From NCBI GenBank assembly GCA_029747015.1, contig JAKOGI010000347.1, forward strand, positions 1 to 64,000: a DNA stretch of 64,000 bases, given 5' to 3'. Of this stretch, positions 37,965 to 50,442 are shown piece after piece (within the stretch, counting starts at the first letter, position 1; each line of letters begins with the position of its first letter). The stretch is from Carnegiea gigantea (taxonomy: Eukaryota; Streptophyta; Magnoliopsida; Caryophyllales; Cactaceae). Made by a program: the position numbers and the translations under genes. The notes beneath the pieces were generated by a model, which ran no database searches, was not told the origin of the DNA, and was given only the letters and a program-made list of their open reading frames with translations.

Positions 37965-40900
37965 TGATAACGGCCGTCGTATTCGACGGAAAGAACTATG
38001 ATCTATGGGAAAGGGCCATAAGAACGACTTTGTAAGCTAAAACAAACTGAGATACAGGACGTTGGAAAGACCCACAACAAAGAACGAAGATGATTTTTCA
38101 GAAATGGACGCATGGGATATGACGAATTCCATGTTATGTTCATGGTTGCTTAATGTCATAGACCCCAAATTGCACATGAGTATAGCCTACTTGGACACGG
38201 CTAAGGTCATGTGGGACGATATGAAGAAACGATATGCTATGGCCAATGCTTCAAAAATTCATCAATTAAAAGCAATTATAGCTAATTGCAAGTAAGGTGA
38301 TTTGGAGGTCAGTGATTTTTACTCTAAGTTGATAAATTTATGGAATGAATTATCCAATCTTGTGAAGGTGCATATGTACTTGCAAGGGATGCAAGTGTGG
38401 AGTGGCAAGCAAGATCGAAGCAATGTATGAGGAAGACAAGGCACATCAATTTTTAATGGGCCTGAATGACGATTTGTACTCAACGATTAGAAGCCAAATT
38501 TTGGCTCTCGACCGCTTGCCCCCTCTAGACAAAATATTTAATATCACACAACGAGAAGAAAATCATAAAAGAGTCATGATTACCCGAGACAACCGTGGAG
38601 AAATCGGGGTAGCATTCGCCGCAAAGGAACAAGGACACATGACTGAGAAAGGGGCATGTAAGATATGTGGACGTCATGGGCATGAGGAGGCGAATTGCTA
38701 TGAGGTCATCGGGTACCCTCCGAATTGGGGGTCTTCTGGACGTGGATGGGGGGCCGACGGGGTCGAGCTTCAGTTAAAGGCGAATCAACCAATAGTCGAA
38801 GCAAAGGTGGCCAAATTTGGGAGACTGCAACAACAGTCCAACAGGAATGAGGCTCAAAATCCAATTCAACATCTGGCAGGCCCAGTTCTGGCAGCAGCAG
38901 TGAGGCGGCCTAGATCAGCAAACCTAAACTATCTACTCAGCAGATCCAGTGGCTCCTAAGCTTGATTGATGGGCCGGGTAATGGTTACAAAAGACTTTCA
39001 GGTAATGTAAATTGGATGCTCGACAGCGGGGCCTCAAGTCACATGGCCGGTGATGTAAACTTGTTAAACGAGGTTAAACAAATTCCTCATGTGGCAATCA
39101 TAACTCCCAAACGGGACATACACCATGGCTAAAGAACAAGGCTCGGTGGCCTTAGGGCAAGGACTAGAGTTGAACAATGTTCTATACGTGCTAAAATTAA
39201 ATTGCAACCTAGTCTCTATATCGAAATTATGTAAACAGTTAAATTGTGTAGTGACATATTTTGATGATTTTTGTGTCATGCAGGACCGCATTTCGAGGAC
39301 TCTGATTGCAACGGGTGAGCAATGAGAAGGGGTCTATTACTACAAGAAGCCAACATCCAATCAAGTCAATGCGGTGAATACACGGTGTTTGTGGCACAAG
39401 TGCCTTGGACATCCATCCAATAACGTACTATCCTTGCTTTCTCATTGTTTAGGAGCCAATTGTGGTTTGAATAAAACTAAAGAAGAATTTTGTGAGATAT
39501 GTTTGCATGCAAAACAAACGCATAGTAAATTTCCCCTTAGTAAGAGCATTGCCAAGAATGTGTTTCATTTTATTCACTGTGACATTTGGGGTCCTTATAA
39601 ATCTCCTTCATCATGTGGTGCACATTACTTTCTCAGTATTGTTGATGATGCAAGTCGGGAAACTTGAGTTTATTTAATGAAAGTTAGAACTGAGGTAAGC
39701 AAATTTTTGCAAGGGTTTATTGTCATGGTTAAAAACCAATTTAACAAAAACGTCAAAGTGGTTAGGAGTGATGATGGAAGCTTACTTCTGGACCCATGCA
39801 AGAGTTTTACGTTGCTCATGGCATTTTACGCGAAAGTAGTTATGTTGATACTCCCCAACAAAATAGGCGGGTTGAATGCAAGCATCACCATATTCTCAAC
39901 GTATCAAGGGCCCTTAGATTTCAAGCATGCTTGCCTGTGTACTCACAGCGGCTTACCTAATAAATTGAATCCCTTCTAAATTGTTAAAAGGGAAAACACC
40001 CTACGAAGTTATCTTCCAATGTAAGCTGTCCTATGATGAAGTTCAAGTTTTTGGTGTACTGTGTTATGCTCAAAATAATCCACGCTCTAAGGATAAATTT
40101 AGTTCGAGAAGTCGAAAGCATGTGTTCCTTGGATACTCTTTTGGCAAAAAGGATTGAAAAGTTTGTGATTTAGAAACCTGGGAAATCTTCATTAGTAGAA
40201 ATGTGGTGTTTGATGAAAGCACCTATCCTTTTGCAAAGAGACTGGTTCAAGTAATTTCGAAGATAGACCAAAATTACTTACCAAGCCCTGCATGCATTTT
40301 GATAAAGTTGGGCAAGAGTTTGATTGCTTTAGTAAGGATTTTCAACATGATATTGACATGCCTTTGGAGTTGGGCTCAGCCGAAACCCAACCTACAACCC
40401 CACATCTGCCCTGCCAGTCACAGGACAAACGGAGCTCAAGACTGGGCCTCGACGATACTCCAAAATGAAGCCTATTGGTTCCACAGGCCCACATAGATAG
40501 GGGGAACACCACAAATGGGCGTCCAACAGCCGTTCCTAGCCCAGCCACAGACTATCCTGTCTCACCTCAAGTCCAGCAATGCCTAGCCTTAGAATTTCCT
40601 GTACTGCAGCTAGCCTAACGAGAACAAAGGCTTGAGGATGAGAGCCTAGCAGCTCTCTGCCGTCCAACACCAGCATCTTTTGTCCAGCCATAAGCCCACC
40701 CAACACTGCTCAGCTCGCAGCAACTGGATGTTGCCCAGCCCTGACTCCCGTAGCATCCGAGCCCACAAACCTCCAGCCCACTTGGGGGATTACATCTGTT
40801 ACAACGCCCGATCCAAAGACCCCCTCTCCATTGCATCCCAGCTTCACGACGAGTCCTCAAGTACGCCCTACCCCATCACAAACTATGTCACTTGCGCTAA

Positions 40901-42486
40901 TTTTTCTGTGTCACATCAAAATTTTCTTGCTGCCATAACTAAATTGACAGAACCCAAATATTATCAGGAGGCGGCCAAGGATCCACGTTGGACGGATGTA
41001 ATGGCGGAAAAGATTTGGGCCTTGGAGAAAAATGGCACATGGGTCCTACAAGAATTACCAGCCTAGAAAGAAGCCAATCAGCTGTAAGTGGGTTTATCGT
41101 GTGAAATACAATTCTGATGGTTCAATTCAGCGGTTCAAGGCTCGGTTGGTGATTCAGGGTGATTATCAAATGGAAGGATTTGATTACATTGAAAAGTTCG
41201 CACCTATGGATAAAATGACAAGCGTTCAGTGTTTCCTCTCTGTGGCAATCTTTAAGGGCTGGGATCTACATTCATTAGACGTCAACAATGTATTCCTTCA
41301 TGCGGACTTAGAGGAAGAAATGTACATGACTTTGCCACTTGGCTTCACTTGCAACAACCCTACCAAGGTATGTCATCTTCAAAAATCATTATATGGTCTT
41401 CGACAGGCACCATGTCAATGGTTTCCCAAGTTGTCTTCAAAATTGCGAGAATACGGGTTTGTTCACTCTTGTGCGGACTATTCCTTATTTACTTGCTGCA
41501 AAGGGGACGTCTTTATGGCTCTACTAGTTTATGTTGATGATATCGTACTAGCTGGCAATAATACTCATGCGTGCAATGAATTCAAAAGTTATCTCCATGC
41601 TTGCTTCAGCATCAAAGACCTAGGTCTATTAAAGTATTTTCATGGTATCGAAGTTGCTCATGGGCCTAAAGATTTGTTTCTAAGTCAACGTAAATATGTT
41701 TTAGAGATAGTTGATGAATGTGGACTTTTGGGTGCTAAGCCCAGTGATTTTCCAATGGAGGTCAATCATAAGCTTGCCCTGGCTACAGTACCTCTCTTAG
41801 ACGATGCTGGCTAGTACCGTTGCCTTGTGGGATGCTTGATCTATTTTACTATTACTCGTCCAGATTTATGTTATGCAGTCCACATCCTCTCTCAATTTAT
41901 GTAAGCCCCACGAGTCGAACACGTGAATGCTGCTTGTAGAGTCCTGCGCTACATCAAAGGTACCCCTGACTGTGGACTTTTGCTTTAGGCTCATAGTGAT
42001 CTTAATCTGGTTAGCTATTGTGACTCAGATTATTGAGCCTGCCCCCTGACACGCCGTTCATTGACCGGGTACTTCATCAGTCTTGGAGAATCACCCACCT
42101 CTTGGAAAACCAAGAAGCAAATCACAGTCTCATGCTCTTCCGCTGAGGCTGAATATCATTCCATGGTTGCTACTACAAGGGAGTTGATATGGTTGAAGTC
42201 ATTTCTTGCTTCTCTGGGCATGTTCCATACACATCCCATGCAGTTGTATTGCGGTAGTTAAGCCACGCTCCACATTGCCAAGAACCCTGCCTTCCACGAA
42301 CGTATGAAACATATCGAGATCAATTATCATTTTGTTCGTGTGCGGCTTCATGCAGGTGAATTGGCCCTCTCTTACATCACTTCCAAGCTCCAACCTACTG
42401 ACATTTTCACAAAAGCTCTTGGCAAGCGGCAGTTCCATTTCCTACAAAGCAAGTTGGGCATGGTGAACTTGCAAGCACTAACTTGA
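37965..42486 (+). pseudogene. Ty1/copia gag-pol polyprotein pseudogene
   Basis: Gag: the open run 38062-38295 (DAWDMTNSMLCSWLL, YLDTAKVMWDDMKKRY) and 38402-38959 with zinc knuckle CKICGRHGHEEANC. Protease: WMLDSGASSHMAGD near 39010. GAG-pre-integrase: CLWHKCLGHPSNNVLSLL at 39390, then the integrase zinc region, and the core with HCDIWGP and SIVDDASRET. Reverse transcriptase: KWVYRVKYNSDGSIQRFKAR at 41090 and active site LLVYVDDIVLAGN near 41525. RNase H: ITVSCSSAEAEYHSM at 42125. Stops or shifts lie near 38295, 38960, 39325, 39667, 39979, 41064, 41815, 41985 and 42260. The integrase-RT linker (40350-40870) is scrambled. Confidence 0.9.
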
Positions 42487-42493
42487 GGGGGAG
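42484..42493 (+). promoter_or_regulatory. Polypurine tract of the copia element
   Basis: TGAGGGGGAG immediately before the 3' LTR; it primes plus-strand DNA synthesis in retroelements. Confidence 0.8.
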
Positions 42494-42723
42494 TGTTAAG
42501 AAAGACAGTTGTACTTATTATGGAGACTGTATTTGAGTGTGATTAGGAATCTTTTAGATATAGCATGTACCATATCTCTTCCCTTATTTTGTGGCATCTT
42601 GTTATTCACGTTAGAGGACCTTAGGGTTGTGTATACAGCATCCTTCTATTATGTGCAGAGCAAGGCAAAATTAATACAAAGCAATTTTCCTCTTGCCTTC
42701 AAACTCAACGTGCACGGCTTTCA
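42494..42723 (+). repeat. 3' LTR of the copia element
   Basis: 230 bases from TGTTAAGAAAGACAG to GCACGGCTTTCA, same length as the 5' LTR with no gaps needed in alignment by eye. Confidence 0.95.
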
Positions 42724-43904
42724 CAAACAGAGATCGAAATTTATATTTGGTCTCTGTTAGCAACAGTTTCTATGGTACATGTTAGGAGACCAATTTTAGA
42801 TTCAGCCTCAAATGGAGACTGATTTTTATATTTGGTCTCTAACTTTTTAGATCTTTTTTTATGCTCTAATTTGGACTTCTTTGAATCTTTATGTGGTTTT
42901 TGGCTAGCCAAAAGGAAGTCATACATAATAGCTTGTACCTCTACTCAAAGCCATTGTTTTTGATATAAAAGCAGTACTGTAGTTCTTATGTTCTAGAATT
43001 TGGCAAATGCTCTCATGTTTTGTGGTTTTGATAAACTTCTAATCTAAAGACTTCAAAGAATTTAATAAAACAAACATTTTCGATATTCTATCAACACCAT
43101 CTCAACAGGTACAAATATAATATTATTGATGTATAGTTCCTAACTTATAAAATTACATCTCCTTTAATGTGATTTTAGGGAAGATAAAGAAAAAGGCAAA
43201 AAATAAGCCACTAATTTGTTATGGCTCTAATCAAAGTTATAACCTGGAATTCCTCTATATGCTCCCACGATCGGCAAAAGAAGAAGAAATAATGTTAGAA
43301 CTTGTTCTTGACAAAATTCCTTTTTCTCTTGCAAGAAAAATCGAAATAGAAAATTAAACTTAAGGCATTCTACCTCCAAAAAAATTGTATAGATTAATAG
43401 ATCTATGAGATGAAAATTAACAACGCAAAGAGGCAAAAAAAGATAAGAAAATTAAGTTAAAATATATTCGAATTCAATAGTATTGCTTGAAAAAAGGGAA
43501 ATAATCTCATAGATATAAAAATTTTTAGATCTAGAGAAGAAGAAGAGTGGCATAAGAACACATAAGAAATAATTGGAGAGACCAAAGATTTAGAGAGTAG
43601 TCACATAAGACATTGGAGATTTTTATAAGAGTTGAATCATAATTAACATAATACATCATAAGAATAATATAAGTCATTTCATCAAGCCCTTAGTACGGAA
43701 CCCTCACCCCATCGCTGCCCATTGACCTCTAATCCCTTCGTCCCTGATGCTCTGCCTCCATTTTTGCCTTTGTGCTGATCGATCGGTTGAAGACACCAGC
43801 CTTCTTTAGGTTCCTTGGTGACGAACCTAACCTGCAATAACAGCAAAGGTGAAGTTGGGGTTGATTGGTTGAATGTGAGAGTGTGAGAGAGAGAAGATTA
43901 GGGA

Positions 43905-44482
43905 TGGACAAATATTCTATGATATATACCTATGTACCTAGTTATGTACACACCTATATAAGAGGGTATGTACCATGCTAAAATATATAAGTTTGTATCT
44001 AAGAATTTTTGGAATATAGTACACACCCTAGGGATGGACAACAGGATGGATACAATTGGATCAAGCAGGTTGATCCGTTTAAAATAGAGCTAATAAAGGG
44101 TCAGGTCAATAATGAACTGAGCCAATAATGAGCCGTCCCATTAAGGCATACTAATGGGCTAGACCAGCTCGACCCATTAACGGCCTACCTAGTGACCCAT
44201 CATTTTTCAACCTTCTTAACACACTAGTTTACATATTCCAATTAATTAAGCTTATTACCGATGCTTTGTACATAATAATAATTATTATATGCAGTTTTTT
44301 TGTGCAAGTTTGTTCCATTTTAAAACGGGTCAAAAGCGGGCCGTCCATGGGCCGAACCCAACTCGACCCGCTTATTTGTAAGCCCGACCCGACCCCAATG
44401 TTTAACGGGCTAACCATGACCCGGCATAGTCCACTTTGTAAACAGGTTGACCCTAACCTGACCCATCCCGGTCCATTGCCCT
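43905..44482. mobile_element. hAT-like short elements inside the CACTA interior
   Basis: TAGGGATGGACAA, a common plant hAT terminus, occurs twice in the same orientation (43905 and 44032). The segment from 44032 contains GACCCG/GGGTC-rich blocks at both sides (44060-44200, 44330-44470) and ends in CCGGTCCATTGCCCT, which is roughly the inverted form of its start. An 8-base duplication was not found. No coding capacity. Confidence 0.5.
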
Positions 44483-44889
44483 CTCCTGGAGAAGATGGTA
44501 GAATTTGGAGAGAGGTGCAGAAATTGTTAGGCTTGTAGAAAGAGGGAGATCGTGGGTGAAGGAGGCAACCCTAATTGGTGAGAAAGAGGGAAAAACTACA
44601 ATTATAAAGCTAACTAGTTAGGGTTTGGTTTTGGTTTTTGATTTGGCACTGAGACTAAATTTTAGAGACTGAATTTTGGGGTTGTAAAAATCTAAGTGAG
44701 ACAAGGAGGACAATCGGACACTAAATTTTCTCTCTATTTGAGTCCATTCTAGTTTTGGTCTCTAATTTTGGTCTAGAAAAGAAACAAAGTCATTTCATCA
44801 CTAATTTTGGTCTCCAATTTGAATTAGAGTTCGAATTGCTATTTGGTCTCCAAACTTCAATCTCTAATGGCAACAAGTCTTGTAGTAAG

Positions 44890-45850
44890 ATCCCTAAACC
44901 CTGTTTGTGCGGTGTAAGTGGCCATTTAACCTAATTATACAGGCCTGACCAACAACTTTCACTCAACCACATAAGCCATAAGTCACATGGCTCTCTACGA
45001 GTCACAACTCTTCATACTGAGAATGAGACGTATGACTAGAAAGTAACCTATACTGTTATATTAAGTCACTGTCCAACTAACATAACACTTTAACGCATCA
45101 CAATACCCTAAATCATCCAAACATCATCGGTAACTTACCTAGTCCCTTTATGCTAGATGATATATCATATGATTATATACTCAACATAATCATTTGGGCT
45201 GATATGGTGAAGATGGATAAATTTTTCCATAAATACCCATGATATTGTATTTTAGCTGAACTGCTTTCCTAACGTGCTTTGTTAAACTGTATACATCCTG
45301 GCCCTTAAGAAACACATTAAGATAGCACCATCAAACTTCAACTTCATATCATAGCTTTAAGTTGAAGAGTCATTGTCCATAGGATCACACTGTGACAAAA
45401 GATAGGGAAGTCAATTATCACTCCTTATATAGGTTGTCTTATAACTATACAGTATGAAATGTGTGTCATGGCATAACTCCTACTTAGCTAGACATATCAC
45501 TTTATTATGTCATTGTCCATAGGATCACACAGTGACAAAAGATAGGGAAGATTTGACTTTTTATGTTTCAATATGAAATCAAATATTTCATATTCAACAC
45601 TCTAGAGTATTATCTTATACTTTCTAAGGCAACTGTAATTTATCATTCATACATTACTTGTATGATGAATCACTATTACACACCTAGTGCCAATATAATT
45701 CAGTCTTATCATGCTCGCTACTTAAGCATTAGGATGATTGCCTATGTGAATACGACAATCAGAAGTCTGTGATATTTCAATATGCCTAACATGCGCAAAA
45801 TAAATCATGAATATTTAAAAAAAGAAACATCAATCTTTATTGCGTAAATG
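44890..45850 (-). repeat. Probable 3' LTR region of the minus-strand copia element
   Basis: Lies directly downstream (in element sense) of the RNase H remnant at 46000-46300. It contains two 42-base direct copies (45369-45410 and 45509-45550) of a segment with ATTGTCCATAGGATCACAC and GACAAAAGATAGGGAAG, differing at one base. LTR termini were not fixed and no matching 5' LTR was found in the window. Confidence 0.5.
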
Positions 45851-45899
45851 CTCATTACCCCAAAAAAATGTCCATCACATAACAAGACACATCTAAGAA

Positions 45900-48560
45900 C
45901 TAAACTCTACAAAATACTAGACTCTTCATATGAGCTTTAAAAGCATATTTGGGAATCGATTTAGTCAATGGATCAGCAACTATCTTGTTAGTGGATATAC
46001 TTAATGGCAGCCTCCTTTGTCTTTATAGTGTCTCGCAGAAAGTGATAACGCCTCTTGATGGGTTTGATCCTTCGATGGAACTTCAAATCCTTAGGAGATT
46101 GGATGGCAGCATTGTTGTCATATCACATTTTCATAGGATCATTAACTCTAGAAGTGAGATTAATATCCTGAAGAAAACTCATCAGCCACATTGCCTCCTG
46201 AGTGGCAAGGCAAGAGGCAATGTATTCTAGCTCTATAGCCGACAGAGCTATGCAATCCTGCTTCTTACTACACTATGATATGGATCCCCCACCAAGGGTG
46301 AAGACATATCTTGAAGTTGACCTGGGTTCATCCGAGTTATCACCCCAATCGATATTTGAGCATTCTCTTAACTTTCCAACCCTAATAGCAAAGAGCCAAT
46401 TCGATAGTACCATGAAGGTAACATCATGAATTTCTTGACGACTTTCCAGTGAGCATACCCTGGTTTACTTCGGTAATGACTTACTAAATCAACCCCAAAG
46501 TAGATATCAAGCTGTATACATAGCAGGGCATACATTAAGCTTTCTACGACATTGGCGTAGGGGACACTGCTCATTTTCTCTTCGTTATCATCTGTTTTAG
46601 GGAATTGGTCAAGAATCAGGATTAGATCCTTCTTAACTTGAGTGTCTTTGAATTTGGAGTTACGCAAATGAAAATCCTCCAAGACCTTTTAAATGTATGT
46701 TTCCTAGCACATACCTAGGAGTTTCTTATGGTTTATGACTATTTCCATGGCTAAGACATACCTATCTTCACCTATGTCCTTCACCTCAAAAACAGAGGAT
46801 AACCACATCTTAGTAGCTTCAATCATCTCTAAGTTTTTTCCACCCAGAAGTATGTCATCAGCATTCAGTGTAAGAAACATAATTAACCCCCCTGGTTGCT
46901 TTCTTGACACGCACACAAAGGTCCTCTGAAATCATGGATATGCTAAATGAAGTAATGGCTTTATAAAATCTAAAGTACCAAGATCTAAAGGATTTCTTAA
47001 GATTGTACATATAGACCTTTTAAGATGACACATGTTGTCCTCTTGACTCTTTGATACAAAACCAATAGGTTAGTTCATAGAGGTCTCTTCATCAAGGTTA
47101 CCATTGAGGAAAGCATTCTTTGCGTCCATTTGATACAACTCTAAGTCCAAATGTGTAACCATGGCTAAGAGTTGGTGAAGAGAGACAAATCTAACCATAG
47201 GAGAAAAAGTATCCTTGTAGTCTATACCCTAAATTTGGACAAAGCCTTTCACCACTAGACAGAGCCTTGAACTTGTCAATCAATCCATCGCCGGGATGTT
47301 TTGCCGTGATAACCCTCTTATTTCTAATAGACATATGTCAAGGTGGAAGATCAACAAGCTCCCAAACCTTGTTTCTTACCATAGAGTTCATCTCATCCCT
47401 CATAGAATCCATCCATTCTATGTGATTTAGTGAATTAATCACCTTTTGAAAAGAGGTAGGCTCCTCTACTTTCAAGGAAACACATATGAATATTTCCTCT
47501 TAGATTTGAAAATGCTGTCGATGAATTATTCCACGTTCACTCCTTCAAATTTTAGAACCTTCACCATTTGTCTACCCAGATGAAGAATCCCTCCCCCTTG
47601 CTCTAAAAATTGTGGGACCTTTAGTATATGGAGAAACACACCCATTATTCCTTTGAGGAATAAGATCCTGAATATGTGGACTAACTGTATATTCATGACT
47701 GGGAGATTGAGAACGAATTTCATTCTCCAGTTCATTCTCCTCAAGAGTTGGAGATTTACTTGTTCTCGTTGGATAGAGGAGGTGTGCCATCCTTAGTGAC
47801 TTGATAAGTATTCAAGTCCTCCCTCTCACCGAAAAATGGTTGAGTTTCTTATTGTAACTCATACAGTTTGAGGTCCTTCTTAATTTTACTCATGCTTAGG
47901 AGCTCATTCCTAAGAAAATCGACATTGTACAAATCAATTTTCAGCATAGCACTATTTGGATGTTCCATGTACGTCACATCTCCATTGAAATGTTTGGAAT
48001 ATGTTATGAACACCACTTTGGTAACATTTGAACAAAGTCTCAATGTGTGTGGTTTCACGTTATATAAATAATCAGCCGAACCCAATTGGCGTAAGTGATG
48101 CAAAAATGGCATTTTACCATACCATAACTCATATGAACTGGTAGATGCACTCTTGCTTAATGCACAATTAAGGATATAAGTTGTTGTGAGCAGCACATCC
48201 TCGCAAAAACTAATTAGGAGATTAGCATGTGCTGTCATTAACCTGACAATATTAGGCAATGTCTAATTCCTATACTCTATAATGTTATTTTGCTGTGGAG
48301 TGCATGGAATAGTTAGCTATCTTCGTATATCTGTTTCCTCAAAAAACTCTTTGAACATATTAGAGTGTTATTCACAACCTCAATTAGTTCGAAAAGGCTT
48401 AACTTTTCATTGGAATTGAGTATCCACTTCTGCTACAAAGCGTTTAAACACATCAACTGCCTCATAACAGTGAGATAATAGGTACACACAACTATATCGT
48501 GAATAATCATCCAACAGAGTAATATATCATAAGTTTTTATAGGTATATATGTCATAGGCT
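45900..48560 (-). pseudogene. Ty1/copia pol pseudogene (integrase to RNase H)
   Basis: Read on the minus strand from right to left. Integrase core/C-terminal region: LMTAHANLLISFCEDVLLTT and NCALSKSASTSSYELWYGK at 48100-48250. Integrase tail with LRSQSPSHEYTVSPHIQDLI near 47700. RT: the catalytic block FLTLNADDILLGGKN near 46860 (family form YVDD, here NADD), KDIGEDRYVLAMEI near 46760. RNase H: QDCIALSAIELEYIASCLA near 46210 and IVADPLTKSIPKYAFKAHM near 45920. Many stops and shifts occur, and RT palm motifs before NADD are barely readable. It is cut at about 48600, close to the pol-less element at 48671. Confidence 0.8.
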
Positions 48561-48670
48561 TGGAGTTTTACGATGGAGGCTCATAATCACCGGTTTTTCA
48601 CTTTTATTAATAGGGAACGAATTCATTGACGAAAACCAAAATGGCTAAGTTAAGAAGTTCAAAAAGAGGG

Positions 48671-49709
48671 TGTTGGCCCGATTTGGCTAGTTAAATCACT
48701 ATAGAGGAGGGGGTTGAATAGGGTGATGATCAATATCATAAATTAATCAAGTAAAAAGCGGAAAGATGAATATGGATAAGACACGAGTAATTTTTTACGA
48801 GGTTAGCATCAACCAAGCTTAGTCCCCGCCTAGAGTTTCCTAACTCTAGGATTAATCCAATTTTATTAGGAGGGATTATTACAACTCTAGAGTATACCTA
48901 CTCTAAGTTCCAAGCTACAAGTTGGCCCTTTAACAAGTCATTGGTAGAGTTGACCCTTCAACTCTATAATCCCACCCAAATTACAACTTGAACAACGCAA
49001 TGAAATGTAACATATAAATATAGAAGCAAATTCAAGCTCAAGGTATGCCAATAAGTTCTCGAGTAATGTGCATGCCAATGAGTGCTTGCTCTCTCTTGTG
49101 TTCTCTTGTTGCCAATCTCTTCCCCTTTTATAGATGAGAGGTGTAAAGAAAAGTGGAAAAAAATATGGCAAGTGACCATTGCACATCTTGTGAAAATCCA
49201 ATCTCCATGCCTCATTTCAAGGCCTTGAATTGACATTCCAAGCCCTTAATTTTTTCTGCTCTTGCTCAAGTACTTCCAACAGCTATTTTTCTTGATTTGG
49301 GCTGAATATCTTAGCTGAGAATCTTTTAAAACCATTCATAGTTTGCAACGTAATCTTCCAAGATATTCTATCACAAGATATTATCATATTAAGAGCAAAC
49401 CTTTGACATTGATAAATATAGTTCCACAATCTTATATTCAAATTTGAATAACACAATATAATATCATAAAGATAACATGTTCAAATTTGAATATTAAACA
49501 ATCTCAAAGATATTGTGACACCTTATATAAAATTAATTAAGTAATATTAATATTCCAACATCCACTTCAAAAATATAGCACATTTAAACAATAATAATTA
49601 TTAAGATAGTTAAAATATAACATGATGAATATGTCAATTGATTAATCTCTGTTTTTCTTTCATCAAAACATATTAAAAAACTCAATGTGAGCTTTTAAAA
49701 AAGCTAACA
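48671..49709 (-). repeat. 3' LTR of pol-less element 1
   Basis: Runs from TGTTGGCCCGATTTGG to AAAAAAGCTAACA on the plus strand, 1039 bases. It includes ACTCTAGAGTATACC and the inverted word TTTCAAGGCCTTGAA near 49215. In the first 230 bases I count about 13 differences from the partner LTR. Confidence 0.9.
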
Positions 49710-50442
49710 ATCTCCCCCTTTTTGATGAAAGACAAAACCTAATAAAAAGAACATATCCATGCAATTTTAAATGGCACACATTGAAAAGTTTTCCAAATAC
49801 TTCTCCCCCTTTTTGTATTTCATCAAAAAGGTAGCACAAGAGGAGAAGGAAAAAATCGAAGCACAAAAATTATGACAAACGCATATAGCTCCCCCTTAAC
49901 AAATCAATGACATATAAAGATGCTCCCCCTCAATATAAGGGTTTTAAACACTAACATTTTGATCAATAATATATCCTAACATGCATGCATTGATTTGATA
50001 TTCTTATTGCAAGGGATCAACATGTTAATATAACAATTCTCTCCCCTTCAAGAGTAAATAAAGATTATCAAAAAATCATCAAGTAATATAATTCTCCCTT
50101 ATAGAAAGAAACAATAACATTTATGTGAGTGCTAGGCAGCATAGCATTATGGACAGATATTATGGACAAATAGGTTGAGAACATAGACAACATATCATTT
50201 ATGCATAAAGATAATCACATGACATAATAGCATAAAATATGACGTAATATTAATCTTGTAAAGATGATGCCACCTTCCATTTGATAAGAATTCAAATTTT
50301 GATTTCTATTCATGTTGTTGAAATAGAAAAAAATTCAACCCTTGATTCAATTACACCAAAATTTTCAATTTTTGCCTACAGTTCAAGGCCTTGAACTGTA
50401 TTTCAAGGCCTTGAAATCTGAGCAACAATAAAACAAATGAAC

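Larger units (their letters stand above)
37607..42723 (+). mobile_element. Complete but inactive Ty1/copia retrotransposon (5117 bases)
   Basis: Two LTRs of 230 bases (TGTTAAG...CTTTCA) bound a full gag-pol order. CAAAC stands on both sides (37602-37606 and 42724-42728) as the 5-base duplication. The primer-binding site TGGTATCATAGC follows the 5' LTR with one change from the usual initiator-Met tRNA complement. The polypurine tract TTGAGGGGGAG precedes the 3' LTR. I count 13 differences between the LTRs, mostly transitions, about 5.7%, so the insertion is not recent. It landed inside the CACTA-like element, so that element is older. Confidence 0.95.
37378..44887. mobile_element. Non-autonomous CACTA-like element hosting a copia insertion
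   Basis: The left end is CACTACAAGAATCC; the right end, reverse complement, is TACTACAAGACTTG, so the outermost C of the right terminus has mutated. Both ends are filled with the same subterminal words: AGAGACC and GACCAAAT on the left (37440-37600), TTGGTCTCTAA and TTTGGTCTCC on the right (42740-42850, 44740-44870). This matches CACTA elements, where the transposase binds subterminal repeats. The interior right part holds a hAT-like repeat. No CACTA transposase is recognisable. A 3-base duplication is not clear (ATC left, AGA right). Without the copia element it would be about 2.4 kb. Confidence 0.7.

Noticed and set aside
40342..40860. Minus-strand Gly/Trp-rich frames
   Set aside because: They are the reverse of the degraded linker in the copia polyprotein.
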